Of a stretch of 64,000 nt of DNA, positions 44,083-52,112 are shown piece after piece. Made by a program: the position numbers and the translations under genes. Position 1 is the first letter of the stretch; every line of letters begins with the position of its first letter. Below the pieces are notes generated by a model. That model was not told the origin of the DNA, searched no databases, and was given only the letters and a program-made list of their open reading frames with translations. The stretch comes from Novosphingobium resinovorum (GTDB lineage: Bacteria; Pseudomonadota; Alphaproteobacteria; Sphingomonadales; Sphingomonadaceae): positions 186,001-250,000 of the forward strand of contig NZ_CP017075.1 in the NCBI RefSeq assembly GCF_001742225.1, read 5' to 3'.

Positions 44083-45072
44083 ATGCAGCTGAACCGCGAG
44101 GCGCTGACGCGCGCCTATCGGCAGATGAAGCTGATCCGCGAATTCGAGGAACGGCTCCACGAGGAGATCCAGACCGGCGAGATCGCGGGCTTCACCCACC
44201 TCTACTGTGGCCAGGAAGCCGTCGCTGTCGGCGTGTGCGAGCACCTGACCGAGCGTGACAAGATCGTCTCGACCCACCGCGGCCATGGCCACTGTCTGGC
44301 CAAGGGTTGCGACCTTGACGGCATGATGAAGGAAATCTGGGGCAGCCAGGAAGGCCTTTGCAACGGCAAGGGCGGATCGATGCACATCGCCGACATCAAC
44401 AAGGGCATGCTCGGCGCCAACGGCATCGTCGGCGCCGGCGCGCCGATCGCGGTGGGCGCGGCGATCTCCAACAAGATCGATGGTCCGGACGAAAACGGCA
44501 AGCTGGCCGTCTCGATCGCCTTCTCGGGCGACGGCGCCTGCAACCAGGGCACCACGTTCGAGGCGATGAACCTTGCGGTCGTGACCAACGCACCCGCGAT
44601 CTTCGTCTTCGAGAACAACCACTATTCCGAGCATACCGGCGTCGATTACGCGGTGGGCACCACCAGGGACATCGCCAGCCGCGCCGAAGCGTTCGGCATG
44701 AAGGTATGGCGCGGCGACGGCACCGATTTCTTCGCCGTCTACGACACCTTCCGCGAAGTGCTGGAATATGTCCGCACCCCCGGCAACGGCCCGGCCGCCG
44801 TGGAATTCGATACCGAGCGTTTCTTCGGCCACTTCGAAGGCGATCCGCAGCGCTATCGCGGCGACGGCGAACTCGATCGCCTGCGTGCCGAGCGTGATTG
44901 CCTCAAGATCTTCCGCGCCAGCGTCACCGGCGCCAAGCTGCTGGAAGACGTGGATCTCGACACGATCGACACCGAATCCCTCAAGGCCATCGAGGATGCC
45001 GTCCAGGCTTCGCGCGCCGCACCGCGCCCGCAGCCCGAGAACGTCCTCGAAAACGTCTACATCAGCTACTGA
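44083..45072 (+). CDS. TPP-dependent 2-oxoacid/acetoin dehydrogenase E1 alpha
   Basis: This 329-residue protein has the E1-alpha fold with the thiamine diphosphate motif GDGACNQG (149-156) closed by ENN (177-179), and HRGHGHCLAKG near 65-75. It would decarboxylate a 2-oxo acid or cleave acetoin, passing the acyl group to E2. Length and the GKGGSMHIAD block are closest to the AcoA/PdhA type. The neighbours are E1-beta and E2 but no E3, so the lipoamide dehydrogenase must be shared. Confidence 0.92.
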   Translation: MQLNREALTRAYRQMKLIREFEERLHEEIQTGEIAGFTHLYCGQEAVAVGVCEHLTERDKIVSTHRGHGHCLAKGCDLDGMMKEIWGSQEGLCNGKGGSMHIADINKGMLGANGIVGAGAPIAVGAAISNKIDGPDENGKLAVSIAFSGDGACNQGTTFEAMNLAVVTNAPAIFVFENNHYSEHTGVDYAVGTTRDIASRAEAFGMKVWRGDGTDFFAVYDTFREVLEYVRTPGNGPAAVEFDTERFFGHFEGDPQRYRGDGELDRLRAERDCLKIFRASVTGAKLLEDVDLDTIDTESLKAIEDAVQASRAAPRPQPENVLENVYISY

Positions 45073-45089
45073 CGGCAGGAGCGAGACCC

Positions 45090-46103
45090 ATGGCAAAAAT
45101 GATGTATCGCGATGCCATCCGCAACACGATCTTCCAGGAAATGCAGCGTGACGAACGTGTCGTCGTGCTGGGCGAGGACGTCGTCGGCGGCAACGGCACG
45201 GCCGGCGGCCCCGAAGCGATCGGCGGCATCTGGTCCACCTCGACCGGCTTCTACGAGGCGTTCGGCCCCAACCGCGTGATCGACACTCCGATCAGCGAAA
45301 GCGCCATCATGGGCGCGGCGGGCGGCCTTGCCCTCGCCGGCAAGCGCCCGGTGGCAGAGATCATGTTCGCCGACTTCATCGGCGTGTGCATGGACCAGCT
45401 CTGGAACCAGATCGCCAAGTTCCGCTACATGTTCGGCGGCAAGTCGGTCTGCCCGGCGGTGATCCGCATGCCGGTGGGCGCGGGCTACAACGCCGCCGCG
45501 CAGCACAGCCAGATGATCAGCCAGTTCGTCACCAACATGCCCGGCATCAAGGTGGTCATGCCGACCACCCCGGAAGACGCCTGCGGCCTGCTGCGTCAGG
45601 CGATCCGCGATGACGATCCGGTCGTGTTCCTCGAACACAAGTTCCTCTACGCGATGAGCGGCGAAGTGAACGAGGATCCGGATTTCTGCATCCCCTTCGG
45701 CCACGCCCGCCTTGCCCGCGCCGGTCAGGACGTGACCATCGTCGCCAGCGGCATGATGGTGCGCTACGCCGAGACGGCTGCGGACGATCTGGCGCAGGAC
45801 GGCATCGGCTGCGACGTGATCGACCTTCGCACCACCTCTCCGCTGGACGAGGAAGCGATCCTCGACTCGGTCGAAGTGACCGGCCGCCTGGTCGTGGTGG
45901 ACGAGGCCCCGCCGCGCTGCTCGCTGGCCACCGACATCTCCGCGCTCGTCGCCCAGAAGGCTTTTGCCAGCCTCAAGGCGCCGATCGAGATGGTGACCCC
46001 GCCGCACACGCCGGTCCCGTTCGCCCGCGAACTGGAAAGCGCCTACCTGCCGAGCCCGGCCAAGGTCGCCGCTGCCGTGCGCAAGACGCTCGAATACCGT
46101 TGA
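45090..46103 (+). CDS. TPP-dependent 2-oxoacid/acetoin dehydrogenase E1 beta
   Basis: This 337-residue protein is the beta partner: it has the transketolase pyrimidine region (RVVVLGEDVVGGNGTAGGPE), DTPISESAIMGAAGGLALAG and the C-terminal transketolase domain with DLRTTSPLDEEAILDSV. The start follows AGGAGCGAGACCC, 17 bp after the E1-alpha stop. It forms an alpha2-beta2 E1 with the upstream gene. Confidence 0.93.
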   Translation: MAKMMYRDAIRNTIFQEMQRDERVVVLGEDVVGGNGTAGGPEAIGGIWSTSTGFYEAFGPNRVIDTPISESAIMGAAGGLALAGKRPVAEIMFADFIGVCMDQLWNQIAKFRYMFGGKSVCPAVIRMPVGAGYNAAAQHSQMISQFVTNMPGIKVVMPTTPEDACGLLRQAIRDDDPVVFLEHKFLYAMSGEVNEDPDFCIPFGHARLARAGQDVTIVASGMMVRYAETAADDLAQDGIGCDVIDLRTTSPLDEEAILDSVEVTGRLVVVDEAPPRCSLATDISALVAQKAFASLKAPIEMVTPPHTPVPFARELESAYLPSPAKVAAAVRKTLEYR

Positions 46104-46116
46104 GGGGAGCGCTGAC

Positions 46117-47571
46117 ATGAGTCGCATCCGCGCATTCACGATGCCCAAGTGGGGCATCGAAATGACCGAAGGCACGATCGCCGAATGGATGGTGAAGGAG
46201 GGTGAAACCTTCAAGCGCGGCCAGACGCTGTGCCTGATCGAAACCGCCAAGATCACCAACGAGGTCGAGGCCGAATACGAAGCCACCGTGCGCCGCATCA
46301 TCGTGGGCGGCGGCGCGGGCGAGGAACCCGTCGGCGCGCTGCTGGCGGTGTTCGACGAGGGTTCGCACTCGGACGCCGAGATCGACGCCTTCGTGGCCGA
46401 TTTCAAGCCGGCTGAAGGTGGCATCGCCCAAGGTGCAGGTAAGGGGGGCGCCGAGAAGACCAAGGCGCCGGAACCCGCTCCGGCTGCCGCCGCTGCGCCT
46501 GCTCCCGAAAAGCAGCGCATCAAGATCGACACCAACCGCCCGATCAGCCCCGAAGCCTTGCGCCTCGCGGAAGAAGAGGGCGTCGATATAGCCGGTATCG
46601 AGGGTTCGGGCCGTGGCGGTCGCATCACCCATCAGGACGTGGTGAAGGCGCTGCGCGGGACAAGTGCTCCCTCGCTCAAGGGCACGGTTCCCGTCGAGGC
46701 GGACGACCTTAAGGTTCTCGCTTCGCCGCTTGCGCGCCGTATCGCAGCGCTACACGGGCTCTCGCTGCAGGGCCTCACCGGCACCGGCCCGCGTGGGCGC
46801 ATCTCCAAGGCCGACGTGCTTGCGCTGGTGCCCGCACCGAAGGCCTCGCCCGGCACGATCGGCACACCCGAATTCGTGGCGGGTGAGAACCGCCCCGAAG
46901 TCGTGCCTTTCGACCGCGTCCGCAAGGTCGTCGCTCAGCGGCTCACCCAGGCGAAGCAGGAGCTTCCGCACTTCTATCTGCGCATGTCGGCAAGTGCCGA
47001 TGCGCTGATCGCGATGCGCAAGACCGCGAACGTCGTGCTGGGCAGCAAGGCTTCGGTGAACGACTGGATCGTCAAGGCTTCGGCCATGGCGCTGGCGAAG
47101 CACCCGGACGTCAACGTGCAGGTCCACGGTCAGGAAATTCACCGCTTCCCGCACGCCGACGTTTCGATCGCGGTCGCCAGCCCCAAGGGCCTCGTCACCC
47201 CGGTGGTGCGTCAGGCCAACCTGATGCGGATCGACCAGATCGCGGTGGAAACCCGCCGCCTGATCGACAAGGCGCAGGCCGGCAAGCTCAGCATGGACGA
47301 TATGGACGGCGGCACCTTCTCCGTCTCCAACCTCGGCATGTTCGGGATCGAGAACTTCGACGCGATCATCAACCCGCCGCAAGGCGCGATCCTCGCCGTT
47401 GGCGCGGCACTGCGTCAGCCGGTGGAGACGGATGACGGCGATGTGGCGTTCGAAACCCGCATTTCCTTCACCCTCTCGGTCGATCACCGCGCCATCGACG
47501 GGGCTGCGGGCGCGCAGTTCCTGCAGACGCTCAAGGGTCTGATCGAGGCGCCCGAGGACCTGTTCGGATGA
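46117..47571 (+). CDS. Dihydrolipoamide acyltransferase E2 with two subunit-binding domains
   Basis: This 484-residue protein has one lipoyl domain (1-80, lipoyl Lys K45 in ETAKITN), an Ala/Pro linker, and then two peripheral subunit-binding domains in tandem (about 141-180, ending GRGGRITHQDVVKAL, and about 201-238, ending GPRGRISKADVLALV). The catalytic domain (about 262-484) has the HRAIDG motif (H457, D461). A single binding domain is usual; the tandem could bind E1 and E3 separately. It starts 13 bp after E1-beta. A family C half repeat follows. Confidence 0.92.
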   Translation: MSRIRAFTMPKWGIEMTEGTIAEWMVKEGETFKRGQTLCLIETAKITNEVEAEYEATVRRIIVGGGAGEEPVGALLAVFDEGSHSDAEIDAFVADFKPAEGGIAQGAGKGGAEKTKAPEPAPAAAAAPAPEKQRIKIDTNRPISPEALRLAEEEGVDIAGIEGSGRGGRITHQDVVKALRGTSAPSLKGTVPVEADDLKVLASPLARRIAALHGLSLQGLTGTGPRGRISKADVLALVPAPKASPGTIGTPEFVAGENRPEVVPFDRVRKVVAQRLTQAKQELPHFYLRMSASADALIAMRKTANVVLGSKASVNDWIVKASAMALAKHPDVNVQVHGQEIHRFPHADVSIAVASPKGLVTPVVRQANLMRIDQIAVETRRLIDKAQAGKLSMDDMDGGTFSVSNLGMFGIENFDAIINPPQGAILAVGAALRQPVETDDGDVAFETRISFTLSVDHRAIDGAAGAQFLQTLKGLIEAPEDLFG

Positions 47572-47580
47572 ACTTCCGCC

Positions 47581-47610
47581 GTCATTCCCGCCTTCGCGGG
47601 GATAACGAAG
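47581..47610. repeat. Half copy of family C repeat
   Basis: This short stretch, GTCATTCCCGCCTTCGCGGG plus GATAACGAAG, forms one hairpin identical in type to each arm of the element at 8371-8466. It lies between the E2 and VOC genes and could partly separate their expression. Confidence 0.7.
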
Positions 47611-47626
47611 ACAAAAGGATAAGCGA

Positions 47627-48187
47627 ATGACCGGAGAGGCCACCCAAACCGTCGTGAAGCCCGGCCCGCTCAAGCGGCTGGGCGACGTGATCCAACTCGC
47701 CTATTTCCCGACCGATTTCGATGCGACCATGAAATACTGGATCGAAACGGTCGGCGTCGGCCCGTTCTTCGTCCTCAACGACGTGCGGCTCGACGACATG
47801 AAGTACAAGGGCCAGCCCACCGACGCCACGTTCACCATGGCCATCGGCTACTGGGGGGACATCCAGATCGAGCTTATCAAGACCGATTCCGATGCTCCCT
47901 CGCTCTATTCGGGCGAGTATGCGGTGCGCGATAGCCTGCACCACGTCTGCGTCTTCGTTGAATCGATCGCCGAAGCCCGCAAGGCCTGCGCCGAAGCCGG
48001 CGCCGAGGTGATCGTGGAGGGCAAAGTGGGCGCCGATGGCGAGGTGATCTATGTCGATCCCGGTCAGGGCCCCGGCCACGTAATCGAATACCTTCAGCCG
48101 CTTACCGGCACCGAAGGTCTGTTTCAGATGATGAAGGATGCCGCCCGCGACTGGGATGGCTCCGATCCGATCCGGGTGCTGCAATAA
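47627..48187 (+). CDS. VOC-superfamily (glyoxalase-like) protein
   Basis: This 186-residue protein has two beta-alpha-beta-beta-beta modules of the vicinal-oxygen-chelate fold: DVIQLAYFPTDFDATMKYW (about 20-38) and DSLHHVCVFVESIAEA (about 102-117), with candidate metal ligands H105/H106 and a Glu near VIEYLQP. Relatives are methylmalonyl-CoA epimerase-like and lyase-like proteins in catabolic operons. Its TAA stop overlaps the next ATG (TAATG). A role as epimerase or hydratase for a CoA-linked or keto intermediate is inferred. Confidence 0.82.
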   Translation: MTGEATQTVVKPGPLKRLGDVIQLAYFPTDFDATMKYWIETVGVGPFFVLNDVRLDDMKYKGQPTDATFTMAIGYWGDIQIELIKTDSDAPSLYSGEYAVRDSLHHVCVFVESIAEARKACAEAGAEVIVEGKVGADGEVIYVDPGQGPGHVIEYLQPLTGTEGLFQMMKDAARDWDGSDPIRVLQ

Positions 48188-49401
48188 TGAGCGAGATTTC
48201 CCAATACGCCCTCGACATGGCCGACAAGGTCGAGGCTTTCGTCCGTGAAAAGGTCGTCCCTTACGAGAAGGACCCGCGCCGCGATCACCACGGCGCGCCG
48301 ACCGACGAACTGCTGATGGAACTGCGCGGTCTGGCCCGCGAGGCCGGCGTGCTCACCCCGCACATCCGCGCGGATGGCTCGCACCTGACGCAGCGCGAGA
48401 CGGCGGTTGTGCTCATCAAGTCGGGCCTGTCGCCGCTGGGCCCGCTGGCCTGCAACACCATGGCGCCCGACGAGGGCAACATGTACCTCATCGGCCACGT
48501 CGGCTCGCCCGAACTGAAGGAGCGCTTCCTCAAGCCGCTGGTCGAGGGCAAGGGCCGCTCCGCCTTCTTCATGACCGAGCCGGCCGAATGGGGCGGCGCC
48601 GGTTCCGACCCGTCTATGATGAAGACCACCTGCCACAAGGATGGCAACCACTGGGTCATCAACGGCCGCAAGACCTTCATCACCGGCGCGCAGGGCGCGA
48701 TGGTGGGCATCGTCATGGCGGCTTCGGCGGAGGAAGACACCAAGGGCGGCGCCTGCATGTTCCTGGTGGACCTGCCCGACGATGCCATCCGCATCGACGA
48801 GGTGCCGAACACCATCGACAGCTCTATGCCGGGCGGCCACGCCACCCTGACGATCGACAACCTGCGCGTGCCGGCCGAACACATGCTGGGCGACCCGGGC
48901 GAGGGCTTCAAGTATGCCCAGATCCGCCTGTCCCCGGCGCGCCTCTCGCACTGCATGCGCTGGTTGGGCTGCTGCATCCGCGCGCACGAGATCGCCAGCG
49001 ACTATGCCTGCCGCCGCATGGCATTCGGCAAGCAGTTGATCGAGCACGAAGGCGTCGGCTTCATGCTGGCGGAGAACGAAATCCTCATCAAGCAGTCCGA
49101 ACTGATGATCGACTGGTGCGCCTCGGTGCTCGACACCGGCTCGCTCGGCACGGTGGAAAGCTCGATGGCGAAGGTCTCGGTCTCCGAGGCGCTGATGAAG
49201 ATCGCCGACAACTGCGTGCAGGTCATGGGCGGCACGGGCGTTACCGAGCGCACCATCGTCGAGCAGGTGTTCCGCGAGATCCGCGCTTTCCGCATCTATG
49301 ACGGCCCGACCGAAGTCCACAAGTGGAGCCTCGCCAAGAAGATCCGTCGCGACTGGCGCAAGGCGCAGGAAGCGGCTGCAAAGGAAGCCGAACCCGCATG
49401 A
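48187..49401 (+). CDS. Acyl-CoA dehydrogenase, ACAD10/11-like
   Basis: This 404-residue flavoenzyme has the ACAD fold with MTEPAEWGGAGSDPSMM, FAD-binding RMAFGKQLIEHEGVGFMLAE and the C-terminal GGTGVTERTIVEQVFREIRAFRI. It overlaps an APH-type kinase gene by 4 bp (ATGA). In mammalian ACAD10/11 these two activities are fused, and in the Pseudomonas levulinate pathway they are separate; there the kinase phosphorylates a 4-hydroxyacyl-CoA and the ACAD partner eliminates phosphate. A similar function here is inference from the pairing. Confidence 0.9.
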   Translation: MSEISQYALDMADKVEAFVREKVVPYEKDPRRDHHGAPTDELLMELRGLAREAGVLTPHIRADGSHLTQRETAVVLIKSGLSPLGPLACNTMAPDEGNMYLIGHVGSPELKERFLKPLVEGKGRSAFFMTEPAEWGGAGSDPSMMKTTCHKDGNHWVINGRKTFITGAQGAMVGIVMAASAEEDTKGGACMFLVDLPDDAIRIDEVPNTIDSSMPGGHATLTIDNLRVPAEHMLGDPGEGFKYAQIRLSPARLSHCMRWLGCCIRAHEIASDYACRRMAFGKQLIEHEGVGFMLAENEILIKQSELMIDWCASVLDTGSLGTVESSMAKVSVSEALMKIADNCVQVMGGTGVTERTIVEQVFREIRAFRIYDGPTEVHKWSLAKKIRRDWRKAQEAAAKEAEPA

Positions 49402-50471
49402 GCGACGTAGCCCCAGACCTTGCTGACGCCAACTCGGGCACCACCGCTGTGCGCGAGGGCTATGCCTTCGACGAGGCGGCGCTGACCGCCTGGCTGGAAG
49501 CCAATGTCGAGGGCTTCGCCGGTCCGCTAAGCGTCGAGCAGTTCAAGGGCGGCCAGTCCAACCCGACCTACAAGCTGGTGACGCCCTCGCGCAGCTACGT
49601 CCTGCGGCGCAAGCCGCCGGGCCAGTTGCTCAAGGGCGCGCACGCGGTGGAGCGCGAGGCCAAGGTGCTCTCCGCGCTCCACGGTGCGGGCTTCCCGGTG
49701 GCAAAGGTCTATGGCCTGTGCGAAGACGATGGCGTCATCGGCACCTGGTTCTATGTGATGGAAATGGTGGAAGGCCGCATCTTCTGGGATGCGACCGTCC
49801 CCGGCGTCTCCAACGAGGAACGCGCGGCGCTGTTCGACGCGATGAACGCCACGATGGCGCAGCTGCATTCCTGCGATCCCGAAGCCATTGGCCTTGGTGA
49901 TTATGGCAGGCCGGGCAATTACTTCGCCCGTCAGGTCAGCCGCTGGTCGAAGCAGTATTTCGAGGACGAGGCTGCGGGCCGCAATCCGGACATGGACGCG
50001 GTGATCGCCTGGCTCGAAGCGAACATGCCTGCGGACGACGGCGCCTCCAGCGTGATCCACGGCGATTTCCGCATCGACAACATGATCTTCCATCCCACCG
50101 AGCCGCGCGTGCTGGCGGTGCTGGACTGGGAGCTGTCGACGCTGGGCCATCCGCTGGCGGACTTCGCCTACAACGCGATGATGTACCACATGCCGCCGCA
50201 CATCGTCGCGGGGCTGGGCGGCGCGGACATCGCCGCGCTGGGTATCCCGAGCGAGGAAGACTACGTCGCTGCCTATTGCCGCCGCACCGGGCGCGAGGGG
50301 CTGCCGGACTATCGCTATTACATGGCGTTCAACTTCTTCCGCCTTGCCGCGATCTTCCACGGCATAAAGGGCCGCGTGATCCGGGGCACCGCCTCCAACG
50401 CCCAGGCGAAGGAGCGGGCAGAGGCCTTCCCCGAACTGGCACGGTTGGCGCTGGGGTTCACGCGGGGCTGA
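49398..50471 (+). CDS. APH-type phosphotransferase, ACAD10/11 kinase-like
   Basis: This 357-residue protein kinase-like phosphotransferase has a nucleotide loop (GGQSNPTYKL, 51-60), an ATP-Lys candidate in VLRRKP, the catalytic loop HGDFRIDN (221-228) and the metal-binding DWE (243-245). The YVLRRKPPGQLLKGAH block is the hallmark of the ACAD10/11-associated group rather than of antibiotic kinases. The ATG overlaps the ACAD stop. It most likely phosphorylates a hydroxyacyl-CoA. The gene ends the island; a family D repeat follows. Confidence 0.88.
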   Translation: MSDVAPDLADANSGTTAVREGYAFDEAALTAWLEANVEGFAGPLSVEQFKGGQSNPTYKLVTPSRSYVLRRKPPGQLLKGAHAVEREAKVLSALHGAGFPVAKVYGLCEDDGVIGTWFYVMEMVEGRIFWDATVPGVSNEERAALFDAMNATMAQLHSCDPEAIGLGDYGRPGNYFARQVSRWSKQYFEDEAAGRNPDMDAVIAWLEANMPADDGASSVIHGDFRIDNMIFHPTEPRVLAVLDWELSTLGHPLADFAYNAMMYHMPPHIVAGLGGADIAALGIPSEEDYVAAYCRRTGREGLPDYRYYMAFNFFRLAAIFHGIKGRVIRGTASNAQAKERAEAFPELARLALGFTRG

Positions 50472-50512
50472 AGCGGCAAAGGGCGATGCACGTCCTTCGT
50501 AACTCATTCCAT

Positions 50513-50645
50513 CATCCTGGACTCGTTTCAGGGTCCATCTGGCCGGAAGCCGCGTGCGATAATGCAGTGAACCGTACGGGCCGATGGCGAGACCACGCTT
50601 AAGCCAAAGCTGTCCGATGGACCCTGAAACGAGTTCAGGGTGATG
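50513..50645. repeat. Inverted intergenic repeat, family D
   Basis: The left arm at 50513-50539 (CTGGACTCGTTTCAGGGTCC...) and the right arm at 50616-50645 (...GGACCCTGAAACGAGTTCAG) are inverted around a 76-bp centre. It fills most of the 315-bp gap between the kinase gene and rpoZ; the remaining bases to 50786 contain no gene and must hold the rpoZ promoter. Confidence 0.83.
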
Positions 50646-50786
50646 GGGAGTTTATGGCGAAGTCAGGTATGACCTAGCCTGTCAGTGCCCAGACAAGTGA
50701 CACGTCGCCCATTTCCTTGACTTTCCCTGCCCCCGGCCCTAACTGCCAGCCTTTCCGATCCCACAGATTCTTTACCGGGAGTGCCC

Positions 50787-51131
50787 ATGGCGCGCGTTAC
50801 TGTCGAAGATTGCGTCGACAAGATCCCCAACCGCTTCGACCTCGTCCTTCTTGCCGCGCAGCGTGCGCGTGAGATTTCGGGCGGCGCGGAACTGACCATC
50901 GATCGCGACCGCGACAAGAACCCCGTCGTCGCCCTGCGCGAAATCGCCGAGGAAACCGTGGTTCCCAAGAACCTCAAGGAAACGCTGGTTACTTCGATGC
51001 AGCGCGTCCTGCCCGATGACGACGACGAGATGGATGACGTCGGCTCGCTCAGCCAGTCGGCCGAGGCTCTGCGTATTACCGCGTCGGCTCCGACCCGCAA
51101 CACGTCGCTGGGCGGCGATTACGACGGCTGA
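50787..51131 (+). CDS. rpoZ: RNA polymerase omega subunit
   Basis: This 114-residue protein starts [30 protein letters not shown], the invariant omega N-terminus that folds around the beta' C-terminus to aid polymerase assembly. Residues 33-70 carry [18 protein letters not shown], also conserved. ATG 50787 follows GGGAG. The C-terminal tail with an acidic DDDDEMDD run is typical of alphaproteobacteria. Confidence 0.96.
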   Translation: MARVTVEDCVDKIPNRFDLVLLAAQRAREISGGAELTIDRDRDKNPVVALREIAEETVVPKNLKETLVTSMQRVLPDDDDEMDDVGSLSQSAEALRITASAPTRNTSLGGDYDG

Positions 51132-51192
51132 TCGTAACCGTTGACTGCCGCCCGTACTTGACTGTGAGGGGGCGGCAGGCAACGATGCGGGC

Positions 51193-52041
51193 GTGTCCGC
51201 GAAATCGAAATTGCCACGTATCATCGGATTGACCGGGGGACCGCCCAGGAGGGCTGGTCCCCTTCGCGCGTCCGAGGCTCGCTCGAATGCGGTCGGCGAG
51301 CGCAAGAGCGCCACGATCGCCATCTACAGCGTCAAGGGCGGGGTCGGGAAAACGACTTTCTCCGCCAACCTCGCGTGGTGTTCGGCGGTGCAGAGCGGAC
51401 ACGGGACCTTGCTGTGGGATCTCGATGCCGCAGGCGGATCGGCGTTTCTCTACGGCCTTGAGCCGCAGGATACGCGGCTGGCCGAAGAGGTGTTCGCACG
51501 CGAACGCCCCGCCACGCGGCTGATCCAGCATACGGCTTTCGAGGGGCTGGACGTGCTCCCGGCGGATGAATCGATCCGTGCGCTCGACGCGCAACTGGTG
51601 AAGATCGGCAAGCGCAAACGGCTGGCGAAGCTGACCGAGGAGCTTTCGGCCGACTATCCGCGGATCATCCTCGATTGCCCGCCGGTGATGAACGAGCTTT
51701 CGGCGCAAGTCGTGCGTGCAGCGGACCTCGTTATCGTGCCGCTGCCGCCGTCGCCGCTCTCTTCGCGCGCCTTCGATCTGGTGGTTCGGGAGATTGCCGG
51801 GAATACTAAGCGGCACCCACCGATCCTGCCGGTTCTGTCGATGCTCGACATGCGCCGCGCCTTGCACAGACAGGCGTATGAGACGAGCCCGAACTGGCCC
51901 GCCATCCCTTACGCCAGCGCTGTCGAACAATGCGCCGTCCACCGCCAGCCGGTAGGCGCACTGGCGCCGCAAAGCGCGGCCACGCAGGCTTTTTCCCGTC
52001 TCTGGGCAGCGATCGAGAAGAAACTGGACCAGCGCGGCTGA
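51193..52041 (+). CDS. ParA-like P-loop ATPase
   Basis: This 282-residue protein has the deviant Walker A motif KGGVGKTT (48-55) and the DLDAAGGSAF switch region of the ParA/MinD/SIMIBI group, with a 40-residue N-terminal extension. RIILDCPPVMNELS gives the Walker B-like part. No parB-like gene or parS site is adjacent, so it is an orphan ParA, perhaps for chemoreceptor, polar or protein-complex positioning. The start is a GTG. Confidence 0.85.
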   Translation: MSAKSKLPRIIGLTGGPPRRAGPLRASEARSNAVGERKSATIAIYSVKGGVGKTTFSANLAWCSAVQSGHGTLLWDLDAAGGSAFLYGLEPQDTRLAEEVFARERPATRLIQHTAFEGLDVLPADESIRALDAQLVKIGKRKRLAKLTEELSADYPRIILDCPPVMNELSAQVVRAADLVIVPLPPSPLSSRAFDLVVREIAGNTKRHPPILPVLSMLDMRRALHRQAYETSPNWPAIPYASAVEQCAVHRQPVGALAPQSAATQAFSRLWAAIEKKLDQRG

Positions 52042-52112
52042 GGGGGCCTCACGTCTGCATTGCGCGAATTCCGATCGCGGCTTAGGTTTTGCGCCGTCAA
52101 ACGGGGGCGAAC

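Noticed and set aside
45066..46628. 520-codon minus-strand frame antisense to the E1-beta/E2 genes
   Set aside because: A shadow of two well-supported plus-strand genes.
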